This document shows, piece after piece, positions 7,198 to 19,367 of a DNA stretch of 64,000 nucleotides. The notes below the pieces were generated by a model, which was given only the letters and a program-made list of their open reading frames with translations, had not been told where the DNA came from and made no database searches. Origin of the DNA: CAVXFL01 sp963761015 (lineage in GTDB: Bacteria; Pseudomonadota; Alphaproteobacteria; Acetobacterales; Acetobacteraceae); contig CAVXFL010000016.1 of NCBI GenBank assembly GCA_963761015.1, positions 62,001 to 126,000 on the forward strand, read 5' to 3'. Numbering within the stretch: position 1 is the first letter of the stretch; every line of letters starts with the position of its first letter. Made by a program: the position numbers and the translations under genes.

Positions 7198-10100
7198 GGC
7201 CGGTGATGAAAAACCCCAAGCTGCAGTCGATTGCCGATCCGCTCTGGTACAAGGACGCGATCGTCTATCAACTGCACGTCAAGTCGTTCTTCGATTCCGA
7301 CAACGACGGCATCGGCGACTTTCGCGGCCTGATGCAGAAGCTCGACTACATCACCGAACTCGGCGTCACCGCGATCTGGTTGCTGCCGTTTTACCCGTCG
7401 CCGCGGCGCGACGACGGCTACGACATTGCCGACTATCGCGGCGTGCATCCGGATTTCGGCAATCTCTCCGACCTGCGCCGGTTGATCGGCGAGGCGCATG
7501 AGCGCGGGCTGCGCGTCATCACCGAGCTGGTCATCAATCACACGTCCGACCAGCATCCGTGGTTTCAGCGCTCGCGGCGCGCCAAGCCCGGCTCGGTGGC
7601 CAGGAACTTTTACGTCTGGTCCGACACCGATCAGAAATACGCCGGCACGCGCATCATCTTTCTCGACACCGAGAAATCCAACTGGACCTGGGACCCGGAA
7701 GCCGGCGCGTATTTCTGGCACCGCTTCTACTCGCACCAGCCGGACCTGAATTTCGACAATCCGCGCGTGCTGCACGAAGTGCTGTCGGTCATGCGGTTCT
7801 GGCTGGATATGGGCGTCGACGGGCTGCGCCTCGACGCGATTCCGTATCTGGTCGAGCGTGAGGGGACCAGCAACGAAAACCTGCCGGAGACGCACGCGCT
7901 CATCAAGCGCGTCCGCGCCGCGCTGGACGAATACGCGCCCGGCCGCATGCTGCTGGCCGAAGCCAATCAGTGGCCGGAGGATGCCCAGCAATATTTCGGC
8001 GACGGCGACGAATGCCACATGGCGTTCCACTTTCCGCTGATGCCGCGCATGTACATGGCGATCGCGCGCGAGGACCGGTTTCCGATCACCGACATCATGC
8101 GCCAGACGCCGGCGATCCCGGAGAACTGCCAATGGGCGGTGTTTCTGCGCAACCATGACGAGCTGACGCTCGAAATGGTGACCGACCACGAGCGGGATTA
8201 TCTGTGGCAGCACTACGCGACCGACCGGCGCGCGCGGCTCAATCTCGGCATACGGCGCCGCCTCGCCACGTTGCTGGAGGGCGACCGCCGGCGCATCGAA
8301 TTGATGAACGGGCTGCTGCTGTCCATGCCGGGGACACCGGTGATCTATTACGGCGACGAACTCGGCATGGGCGACAACATCCATCTGGGCGACCGCGACG
8401 GCGTGCGCACGCCGATGCAATGGTCGCCGGACCGCAACGGCGGCTTTTCGCGGGCCGATCCGGCGAGCCTCGTGCTGCCGCCGATCATGGACCCGATCTA
8501 CGGCTACGATGCTGTCAATGTCGAGGCGCAGGCGGCCAATCCGCATTCGCTGCTGAACTGGATGCGGCGGATGCTGGCGGTGCGCAAGCGGTTCCGCGCC
8601 TTCGGGCGCGGCACCTTGCGCTTCCTCTATCCAGGCAACCGCAAGATTTTGGCCTATCTTCGCGAACTGCCGGCCGAGGATCCGCGCGATCCGCCGGAAA
8701 CGGTGCTGTGCGTGTGCAATCTGTCGCGGTCCGCGCAGGCGGTGGAACTGGAGCTGGCGGCGTTTTCCGGACTGGTGCCGGTCGATATCGTGGGCGGATC
8801 GACGTTTCCGCCGATCGGGCAGCTGTATTACCTGCTCACCTTGCCGCCCTACGGCTTCTTCTGGTTCCTGCTGGCGCCGGAGACGGCGCTTCCGGCTTGG
8901 CACACCCCGGCCCCGGAACCGCTGCCCGAGTTCGCGACATTGGTGTTGCGCCACCAGATCGACGAGTTGTTGACGCCGTCCGTCCGCGGCGTGTTGGAAA
9001 CCGAGACACTGACGGCTTACCTGCCCAAGCGCCGCTGGTTCGCCGCCAAGGGCGAGAAGCTGATGGGCGCGCGCATTGCATACGGACAACGACTGTCGCA
9101 CAGCGCCGATCCGGTGCTGTTGGCCGAGGTGGAAGCGGAGCTTCCGACCCGCTCGGAGAACTACGTCTTGCCGTTGGCGATCGCGTGGGAAGACGGCGGC
9201 GTATCGCCGCTTGCGCAGCAACTCGCGCTGGCCCGGGTGCGACGCGGCGGCCGGGTTGGCTATCTGACCGACGCATTCGCGGTCGACGGCTTCGCGCGCG
9301 GCATACTGGCCGAGCTGCAGCGCAGCGGCCGGGTCCCGGTATCGGGCGGCACGCTAGAATTCCGTGCCACGTCGTGCATGGACGGCTTGTCGTTGCCGGC
9401 CGATGCCGAGATACGGCGGCTCTCGGCGGAACAGTCGAACAGTTCGCTGATCGTCGGCGACGCGATCGTGCTGAAGATCGTGCGGCGCGTGCTGGCGGGT
9501 ATTCATCCTGAAGGCGAGATGACGCGCTATCTGACCGAGCGCGGCTTCGGGAATATCGCGCCGCTGTTCGGCGAGGTGGTGCGGGTGGCGGCGGACGGCA
9601 CGCCGCACACCCTGATGCTGGCGCAGGGTTTCGTGCGCAACCAGGGCGACGGCTGGGCGTGGACACTCGATTTCCTCGCCCGCACGGTCGAGGAACTGGC
9701 GCTCACGGGCGAGGTGGCGGACGTCCAGGCCGACGCGTTCGCCGGCTACAACGCGTTTTCCGCCGCGATCGGGCGGCGCCTGGGCGAACTGCATGCGATG
9801 CTGGCGGGGCCGACGGATCAGGCGGACTTCGCGTCGGAAGTGGTCGACGAGGCCGGGCTCGCGCAATGGGCGGACAGCGTCGTCGAGCAGATCGACGGCG
9901 CCTTCGCGCTGCTGCGCGCGGTGAAGGAATGGCCGGACCAGCCGACCGGGCAGTTGGCGGACGCGCTTCTCGAACAGGAGGACGCGCTGCACCAGTTGGT
10001 CGGCCGGCTTACCCAATCCGGCGCCGATGCGTTGCGCACCCGCGTGCACGGCGATTTTCATCTCGGGCAGGTACTCGTGGTGCAGGGCGACGCCTACATC

Positions 10101-10516
10101 ATCGATTTCGAGGGAGAACCGGCGCGCCCGATGGCGCAGCGGCGTCTGAAATCATGTCCGCTGCGCGACGTGGCCGGGCTGTTGCGCTCGTTCGACTACG
10201 CCGTGGCCACGGCCGCGCCGGGCCGCGTCGCCGCCTCCCCCCAGGCGGGGGAGCGGCGCATGGTGCTGTTGCAACGTTTCCGCGATGAGGCGAGCGCCGC
10301 GTTCCTGCGCGCCTATCGCGAGGTGCTGGAGGCGGCGGAGCGGCCGTGGGTGCCGCCGAACGCCGAGCAGCCGCTGCTCGATCTGTTCCTGATCGAGAAG
10401 GCCGCCTACGAAATTCGCTACGAGGCGGCCAATCGCCCGGCCTGGATCGGCATTCCGCTGCAAGGTCTACACGCGATCGTCGCGCGGCTGCTCGCGCCGG
10501 CTGAAAGCGAGATGGC

Positions 10517-10520
<4 letters not shown>
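7194..10520 (+). CDS. treS: Trehalose synthase fused to maltokinase (TreS-Mak/Pep2)
   Basis: A bifunctional 1108-residue protein. Residues about 15-560 are trehalose synthase (trehalose/maltose isomerase, GH13): PLWYKDAIVYQLHVKSFFDS, nucleophile Asp214 in GLRLDAIPY, Glu256 in LLAEANQWPED and Asp322 in FLRNHDELT. Residues about 600-1108 are a maltokinase of the aminoglycoside-phosphotransferase fold, with catalytic loop RVHGDFHLGQVL and metal-binding IIDFEGEPARP. Together they convert trehalose to maltose-1-phosphate for GlgE. The fusion is known in other bacteria. Start ATG 7194 overlaps the glgE stop (ATGA); ATG 7206 is an alternative. A small in-frame repeat (SPQAGER) interrupts the kinase domain near residue 1015. 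Confidence 0.95.
10234..10254. repeat. Small GC palindrome inserted in frame in treS
   Basis: A short run of C, then CAGGC, then a run of G, encoding SPQAGER in the maltokinase domain. The same core (CCTCCCCC, CAGGCGGG, GAG) recurs at 27729-27751 inside another gene, which suggests a mobile palindromic element tolerated in coding sequence. Confidence 0.4.
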
Positions 10521-12709
<2,189 letters not shown>

Positions 12710-12738
12710 GCCGGGACGCGCATGACGGGGGGTTCCCC

Positions 12739-14526
12739 ATGACTAAGCATTTTGCCTTCGCGAAGACCTGGGGCGCTGAACTGGGCCCCCGCGGCTTCAC
12801 GCGCTTCCGCCTCTGGGCGCCAAGCGTGGGCACGGTGACGCTGGACATCGAAGGCCAGCCGCCGACGGCGATGGATCGCGAGCCCGAGGGCTGGTTCGGC
12901 GCGGAGGCGCCGGTGGGCCCCGGCGCGCGCTATCGCTTCCGACTGCCCGACGGGCTGGATGTGCCCGACCCGGCGTCGCGGTTGCAGTCGGGCGACGTGC
13001 ACGATCCGAGCATCGTGCTCGATCCCGACGGCTATGCGTGGCGGCATGGGGATTGGCGCGGGCGGCCGTGGCACGAAGCCGTCGTTTACGAACTGCACCC
13101 GGGCGCCTTCGGCGGTTTCGCCGGAATCGCCCGCCGGTTGCCCGAATTGAAGGAACTGGGCGTCACCGCGGTCGAACTGATGCCGATCGCCGATTTTCCG
13201 GGGCGGCGGAACTGGGGCTATGACGGCGTGCTGCAATACGCACCGGATACCGCTTACGGAACGCCCGACGATCTGAAGGCGCTGATCGACGACGCGCACG
13301 GCATCGGGCTGATGGTGTTTCTGGACGTCGTCTACAACCATTTCGGCCCGGACGGGAATTACCTGCACGTCTATGCCAAGCAGTTCTTCGACGAATCGCA
13401 ACATACGCCCTGGGGCGCTGCGGTCGATTTTCGCCAACCGCCGGTGCGCGACTTCTTCATCGAGAACGCGGTGTACTGGCTGATCGAGTACCGCTTCGAC
13501 GGGCTGCGGTTCGATGCGGTGCACGCGATCCTGCAACCGGAATTTCTCGACGACATGGCGGCGGCGATCCGCAACCGGATCGAGCCCGACCGCCATGTGC
13601 ATCTTGTTCATGAACACGGCCGCAACGTTGCGAGCCATCTGCGGCGCGGCTTCGATGCGCAATGGACCGACGACACGCACCATTGCCTGCACATACTGCT
13701 GACCGGGGAGCACGAGGGCTATTACGCGGATTATCGCGAGCCGGCGCGGCTGCTGGCGCGCTGTCTGTCGGAAGGGTTCGCGTTCCAAGGGGAAATTTCG
13801 GGCTATTTCGGCGGTCCGCGCGGCGAGCCGAGCGGCGATCTGCCGCCCACCGCGTTCGTGATCTGCCTGCAAAATCACGATCAGGTCGGCAACCGCGCCT
13901 TCGGCGAACGCCTGACGCGCCTTGCCGATCCGAAGGCGCTCGAGGCGGCAACGGCGCTGCTGCTGCTCGCGCCCTTCATACCGCTGCTATTCATGGGCGA
14001 GGAATGGGGCTCCGAGCGTCCGTTCCTGTTCTTCACCGACCACAACCCCGAACTGGCGGAACTGGTGCGCAAGGGCCGGCGCGACGAGTTCCGGCATTTC
14101 GCCGCGTTCGCCGATGCCGAGCGCCGCGCGCAAATCCCGGACCCGAACGATCCGGGCACGTTCCGCGCGTCGATTCCGGATTTCGACGCGGCCGGCGATC
14201 CGCCGCACCGGCGACGGCTGGCGCTTTATCGCGAACTGCTGGCGCTGCGCCATGCGCGGATCGTGCCGCGCATTCCCGGCACCCGGTCCACCGGCGCGCG
14301 CGCGATTGGCGAGACCGCCGTTCGCGCCGCCTGGCGCATGGGCGACGGCGCATTGCTGACGATCGCGACGAATCTCGGCGGCGAGACGGTGCCGGTCGAC
14401 CCGTGCCCCGGCGGGCTCTTGTTCCAGTCGGAACCGGGCGCCTCCGACGCGGCGCAGTTCGGCCGGCTGCCGGCGCGCGCGACCGTGGTATTCCTCGCCG
14501 AACCCGGTGAAGGGAACGCGGCGTGA
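12739..14526 (+). CDS. treZ: TreZ, maltooligosyltrehalose trehalohydrolase
   Basis: A 595-residue GH13 enzyme that releases trehalose from maltooligosyltrehalose made by TreY. Visible features: FRLWAPSVGTVTLDIEGQPP (E-set/CBM48 start), VVYELHPGAFGGFAGIARRL, DVVYNHFGPDGNYLHVYAKQ, nucleophile Asp259 in GLRFDAVHAI, acid/base Glu292 in HLVHEHGRN, Asp381 in CLQNHDQVGNRAFGERL, and the TreZ tail motif FMGEEWGSERPFLFFTDHNP. Start ATG 12739 places the first strand correctly. The 29-nt gap after glgB is the only real gap in the operon. Its stop overlaps the GTG of malQ. Confidence 0.95.
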   Translation: MTKHFAFAKTWGAELGPRGFTRFRLWAPSVGTVTLDIEGQPPTAMDREPEGWFGAEAPVGPGARYRFRLPDGLDVPDPASRLQSGDVHDPSIVLDPDGYAWRHGDWRGRPWHEAVVYELHPGAFGGFAGIARRLPELKELGVTAVELMPIADFPGRRNWGYDGVLQYAPDTAYGTPDDLKALIDDAHGIGLMVFLDVVYNHFGPDGNYLHVYAKQFFDESQHTPWGAAVDFRQPPVRDFFIENAVYWLIEYRFDGLRFDAVHAILQPEFLDDMAAAIRNRIEPDRHVHLVHEHGRNVASHLRRGFDAQWTDDTHHCLHILLTGEHEGYYADYREPARLLARCLSEGFAFQGEISGYFGGPRGEPSGDLPPTAFVICLQNHDQVGNRAFGERLTRLADPKALEAATALLLLAPFIPLLFMGEEWGSERPFLFFTDHNPELAELVRKGRRDEFRHFAAFADAERRAQIPDPNDPGTFRASIPDFDAAGDPPHRRRLALYRELLALRHARIVPRIPGTRSTGARAIGETAVRAAWRMGDGALLTIATNLGGETVPVDPCPGGLLFQSEPGASDAAQFGRLPARATVVFLAEPGEGNAA

Positions 14527-16596
14527 GCGACGCTCATCTGGTCGCGCTGGCCGAGCAGGCCGGCATCGTGCCGCGCTGGCGGGATTATCGCGGCACGATG
14601 CGCGATGTCGCGCCAGCTGTTTTGCGGGAAGTGCTGGCCGCGCTCGGCTTTCCGGCCGGGAGCGAATCGCAGTTCCGCGACAGCGAACGGCGGTTGCGGG
14701 AGGAGCAACAGGGGGCGGGCCTGCCGCCGCTGATCCTCGCCGACGAAGGCCGGCCGATCCCGTTGCGCGTGCCGCCGGGGCGGTTTCGCGTCTTGCTGGA
14801 GGACGGCATGGCGTTCGAAGGCGCCGCGGATGCAGCGGCCGGTGGCGCGGTGATCCCGCCCATCGCCATCCCCGGCTATCATTTGCTGGAAATCGGCACG
14901 GCGCAGACCACGATCGCCGTCGCGCCGCCGCGCTGCTTTTCGCTCGCGGATGCCGGCGCGGAACCGGGGCAGGCGGACAACGCGGGCCGTCGCCCCTGGG
15001 GGCTCGCCGTGCAACTCTACGCGCTGCGCCGTGACGGCGACGGCGGCATCGGCGACTTCACCGCGCTGCGCCGCTTCGTGGGTTCGGCGGCACGCCACGG
15101 CGCCGCGGCGGTCGCGATCAGTCCGGTGCACGCGCAATTCAGCGCCGATCCGGATCGGTTCAGTCCCTATGCGCCGTCGAGCCGGCTCGCCTTGAGCGTG
15201 TGTCATGTCGACCTCGACGAGCTTGGCGCCGGCTTGCCGCTCGAACCGGCCGCCGCGGCGGAACGCGAGCGCCTGGAGGCGCTGGCGCTGATCGACTGGC
15301 CGGCCGCCGCACGGGCGCGGCTGTCGCGTTTGCGGCGCATTTGCCGTGATTTCGCATCGCTGCCGGTGGCACTTCGGCGCGAATTCGCGGACTTCGCCGC
15401 GCGCCGTCCGGACATGGAATCGCATGCGCGCTTCGAGGCGCTGCACGCGCAGTTCTTTGGCTCCGACCCCGGCCGCTGGCACTGGCGGAGTTGGCCGGAG
15501 CAGTACCGCGATCCGCTCGGCCCGGCGGTGGACTCGTTCGCGCGCGAACACGCCGACGAAGTCCGCTTCCATTTCTTCCTGCAATTCCTCGCCGAACGCC
15601 AGCTTCAGGCGGCCCAGGCGGCGGCGCGCGCGGCCGGCATGAAGGTCGGATTGATCGCCGATCTCGCCGTCGGCAGCGATAGCGGTGGCAGCCAGGGCTG
15701 GAGCCGGCAGAACGAAATGCTGATCGGGCTGACCATCGGCGCGCCACCCGATCTGTTGAATCTGCAAGGCCAGAACTGGGGTGTGGCGGCGTTTTCGCCG
15801 TCGGGTCTGCGCCGAAACGGCTATGGCGGGTTCATCGACATGCTGCGCGCGGCGCTCCGCCATGCCGGCGGTCTGCGCATCGATCACGTCATGGGCCTTG
15901 GCCGACTCTGGGTCGTTCCGGAGGGCGCCGGCGCCATGGATGGCGCCTATGTGCGCTTTCCGCTCGATGACATGCTGCGGCTCGTTGCGCTCGAAAGCCG
16001 TCGCCATCGCGGCATCGTGCTGGGCGAGGATCTTGGAACCGTCGCGGAAGGGTTCCGCGCGCGGCTCGAAGAACGTCGTATCATGGGGTTGCGCGTGCTC
16101 TGGTTCGAGCGGGACGCGGAGACGTTCCATTCCCCCGCCACCTGGACGCGCGACACGGTGGGAATGACCAGCACGCACGATGTGCCGACCGTGGCCGGAT
16201 GGTGGCGCGGCCGCGATCTCGACTGGCGCAAGCAACTGAACATGATCGGCGACGATCAGGCGGTCTGGTTCGAGTACCGAGAATCGCAGCAGCGACCGCG
16301 CCCGGCTGTGGCGCGCCTTCCGCGACAGCGGTGCCGCGTCCGGCGATATGCCACCGCCCGAGCACCCGGTTCCCGCGGTCGACGCGGCCGTTCGCCATAT
16401 CGGCGGAGCCGCCTGCGACCTGGTCATGCTGCCGCTGGAGGACGCGCTGGCCGAGCCGGAGCATCCCAACCTGCCTGGGACGACGACCGAACATCCCAAC
16501 TGGCGCAGGCGTACCCCGGGTGCGACGGATCGCCTGCTCGACGCGCCGGAGGTGGCCGCGCGTCTCGCGGCGCTCGCCCACGTGCGAGCGCAATGA
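14523..16596 (+). pseudogene. malQ: MalQ, 4-alpha-glucanotransferase, interrupted by a +1 frameshift
   Basis: GTG 14523 overlaps the treZ stop (GTGA). The first 585 or so residues are clearly GH77: WGLAVQLYALRRDGDGGIGD, LIADLAVGSDSGGSQGW, the nucleophile Asp in LRIDHVMGLGRLW, Glu in IVLGEDLGTV and Asp in TSTHDVPTVAGWW. At about 16277 (an extra C after GAGTAC) the frame shifts. The true C-terminus continues one frame over (RARLWRAFRDSG ... CDLVMLPLEDALAEPEHPNL) and stops at 16594-16596, overlapping treY as ATGA. Read without repair, the frame runs on into treY and mimics a 1614-residue fusion. The gene may be intact in the organism. It disproportionates maltooligosaccharides between TreY and the glucan pool. 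Confidence 0.85.
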
Positions 16597-19367
16597 TCGC
16601 GCTGCGGGCGACCGTTCGGCTGCAATTCCACAAGGGCTTCACGCTCGACCAGGCGCGCGAGCTGCTGCCCTATTTCGACAAGCTCGGCATCAGCCACATC
16701 TACGCCTCGCCGCTGTTGAAATCGCGCTCGGGTTCGACGCACGGCTACGACATCGTCGACCACCATGCGATCGACCCCGAACTCGGCGGCGAGCCCGCGC
16801 TGCGGCGGCTGGTCGACGAGTTGCGCCGCAACGACATGGGGCTGATTCTCGATATCGTGCCGAACCACATGGGTGTCGGCGGCGCCGACAACGCCTGGTG
16901 GCTCGACGTGCTCGAATGGGGTCGGGCCAGCCCGTACGCCGAGTTCTTCGACATCGACTGGGACCCGCCGGACATCAGCCTGCGCGGCCGGCTGCTGGCG
17001 CCGTTCCTCGGCAAGCCGTACGGCGAGTGTCTCGACGACGGTGAATTGCAGTTGCGTTTCGACGAGGCGGACGGGCGCTTGTTCGTCGCCTATTACGGCC
17101 ATCGTTTCCCGATCGCGCCGCGCGATTACGCGTCCGTGCTGCTGAGCGCCGGGCCACCGCTGGAGGAAGCGGCGCGGGCCTTCGTCGATATTGTGCCATC
17201 GGGCCGCGAGGCGGTGCGCCGGCAGGCCCGCCAGGCGCGCGAGCGGTTGCGCGCACCAGAACTTCGCCAAGCGGTCGACGACGCGCTGCGCGTCTACGAC
17301 GCGACGACGCCGGAAGGCCGCGACGTTCTGCACCGGCTGCTGGAACGCCAGCACTATCGTCTGTCATGGTGGCGCGCCGCGGCGGACGAAATCAACTGGC
17401 GCCGGTTCTTCGACATCAACAGCCTCGCCGGCATTCGGGTGGAACTTCCCGACGTGTTCGATGCCACGCACGGCTACGTGCTGAAGCTTTATGCCGACGG
17501 ACTCATCGACGGATTGCGCATCGACCATGTCGACGGTTTGGCCGATCCGCGCGGCTATTGCCGCAAGCTGCGGCGGCGGCTGCAGACGGCCGCAGAGCAA
17601 CGGCCGAACCATCTGCCCGACGAACCGGCCGTTCTCTGGGTGGAGAAGATACTCGCGCCGCACGAGCGCCTGGCGCGGGAATGGCTGACCGACGGCACGA
17701 CCGGCTACGATTTCATGAACCAGGTTTCAGCGGTATTGCACGATCCGAGCGGCGAGGCGTCGCTCACCCATATCTGGACCGGCTTCACCGGCCGCCCGGG
17801 CGAGTTCGAGCAGGAGGTTCGCGCGGCGCGGCGCCAGATCCTCGGCAGCGCGCTGGCCAGCGAAACGTTGGCGACCGCGGCGACGCTGCACCGGCTGGCG
17901 CGGCGGGACCCGAAAACGCGCGACTTCACACTCACCTCGATCTATCGCGCGCTGGTGGAAATCCTCGTGCATTTTCACGTCTATCGCATCTATGCCGGAT
18001 TGGGCGGCATTTCCGCGGTGGATGCGCGCGAGTTGGAATGGGCGATGGCCGGCGCGCGCCGCACCGTGCGGTACGTCGATCTGCCCGTGCTCGAACTGCT
18101 CGGCCGCTGGCTCGCCGGCGAGGGCATCCGCGCGGTGCCGGCGGGCACGCGGCGGCACGAATGGCTGCGCGCCATGGTGCGGTTCCAGCAGCTTTCCGCC
18201 CCGACGGCCGCCAAGTCGGTGGAGGATACGGCGTTCTACCGCTACGGCCGGCTGCTCTCGCGCAACGACGTGGGCGCCGATCCCGGTCACTTCGCCATGA
18301 CGCCCTCGGCGTTTCACGCCGCCAATGCCGAACGCCGGCGCTCGCACCCACGCGCGCTGCTGGCCACCGCGACGCACGATCATAAGCGCGGCGCCGATAT
18401 GCGGGCGCGGCTCGCCGTGCTCAGCGAAATCCCCGACGAATGGGAAGCCGCGCTGATCCGCTGGATGCGGCTGAACGCGCCACTGAAGCGGGAGATCGAG
18501 GGATCGGCGGCACCCGACGCGGCAGACGAACTGATGCTCTACCAGACCGTCATCGGCGCTTGGCCGCTCGATCTGTCGCCGGACGACCGGCCCGCGCTCG
18601 ACGCGTACGCCGAGCGGTTGCAGGCCTGGCAGGTGAAGGCGCTGCGCGAGGCGAAGCGGCACTCGGAATGGTCGGCGCCGAACGAAACCTATGAAGCGGC
18701 GAGCCGGGAGTTTCTGACCCAGCTTCTCGATCCGGACCGGCCCGCCCGCCTGGTCTATGAACTGGCCGAGTTCGCCGGCCGCATCGCGCCCGCGGGAGCC
18801 CTGAACGGGCTGGCGCAGACCTTGCTGCGCATGACCTGCCCGGGTGTTCCCGATTTGTATCAGGGTACCGAGTTCTGGGACCTCACCCTCGTCGACCCCG
18901 ACAATCGCCGGCCGATCGACTACCATGCGCGGAGCGTCGGCTTGGACACCGATCCCGGCCTTCCCTCACTGGTTCGTGATTGGAAGACCGGCCATATCAA
19001 ACAACAGTTGATCGCGCGCACGCTGCGGTTGCGCGCCCGATCTGCTAGCCTGTTCCTGTCAGGCGGATATCTTCCCCTGCGCGTCGAGGGCGGACGGGCG
19101 GACCATATTTTCGCCTTCCTCCGGGCGCACGAGGACCGGGCGGTCATTGTGGTGGCACCCCGGTTAGCGGCGCGGCTCCCGGGTGTTGCCGAGAGACCAC
19201 TCGTCGACAGCTCTGTTTGGCGGGGAACTTTCCTCCATTCGCCGCGTAAATTTGCGGGGCGTTCATGCAAGGATGCACTGGGCGGCGCGGGAGTGGGAGC
19301 TGCGGGCCGTCTTCAACTAGAAAAAATATTGGCGACCTTCCCCGTCGCACTGCTGGAGGTGCAATGA
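16593..19367 (+). CDS. treY: TreY, maltooligosyltrehalose synthase
   Basis: A 924-residue GH13 enzyme that isomerises the reducing end of maltooligosaccharides to a trehalosyl linkage. Start ATG 16593 begins MIALRATVRLQFHKGFTLDQ, the usual TreY N-terminus. Motifs: ISHIYASPLLKSRSGSTHGY, DIVPNHMGV, nucleophile Asp in GLRIDHVDGLADP, Glu in VLWVEKILAPHE, GTTGYDFMNQV, and the late ATHDHKRGADMRARL. It acts with TreZ two genes upstream. Although the upstream frame is open into it because of the malQ frameshift, the ATGA overlap with the repaired malQ stop marks this start. Its own stop overlaps otsA (ATGA). Confidence 0.95.
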   Translation: MIALRATVRLQFHKGFTLDQARELLPYFDKLGISHIYASPLLKSRSGSTHGYDIVDHHAIDPELGGEPALRRLVDELRRNDMGLILDIVPNHMGVGGADNAWWLDVLEWGRASPYAEFFDIDWDPPDISLRGRLLAPFLGKPYGECLDDGELQLRFDEADGRLFVAYYGHRFPIAPRDYASVLLSAGPPLEEAARAFVDIVPSGREAVRRQARQARERLRAPELRQAVDDALRVYDATTPEGRDVLHRLLERQHYRLSWWRAAADEINWRRFFDINSLAGIRVELPDVFDATHGYVLKLYADGLIDGLRIDHVDGLADPRGYCRKLRRRLQTAAEQRPNHLPDEPAVLWVEKILAPHERLAREWLTDGTTGYDFMNQVSAVLHDPSGEASLTHIWTGFTGRPGEFEQEVRAARRQILGSALASETLATAATLHRLARRDPKTRDFTLTSIYRALVEILVHFHVYRIYAGLGGISAVDARELEWAMAGARRTVRYVDLPVLELLGRWLAGEGIRAVPAGTRRHEWLRAMVRFQQLSAPTAAKSVEDTAFYRYGRLLSRNDVGADPGHFAMTPSAFHAANAERRRSHPRALLATATHDHKRGADMRARLAVLSEIPDEWEAALIRWMRLNAPLKREIEGSAAPDAADELMLYQTVIGAWPLDLSPDDRPALDAYAERLQAWQVKALREAKRHSEWSAPNETYEAASREFLTQLLDPDRPARLVYELAEFAGRIAPAGALNGLAQTLLRMTCPGVPDLYQGTEFWDLTLVDPDNRRPIDYHARSVGLDTDPGLPSLVRDWKTGHIKQQLIARTLRLRARSASLFLSGGYLPLRVEGGRADHIFAFLRAHEDRAVIVVAPRLAARLPGVAERPLVDSSVWRGTFLHSPRKFAGRSCKDALGGAGVGAAGRLQLEKILATFPVALLEVQ

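Noticed and set aside
14226..17354. A 1042-codon open frame on the minus strand opposite malQ and treY
   Set aside because: Its translation is Arg/Ala/Pro-rich without any family motif, and the opposite strand encodes clear GH77 and GH13 enzymes. Long antisense frames are expected in GC-rich coding DNA.
14523..19367. A single 1614-residue MalQ-TreY fusion protein
   Set aside because: The segment joining the two halves (about 16280-16590) is nonsense in this frame but good MalQ sequence in the next, and an ATGA junction marks separate genes.
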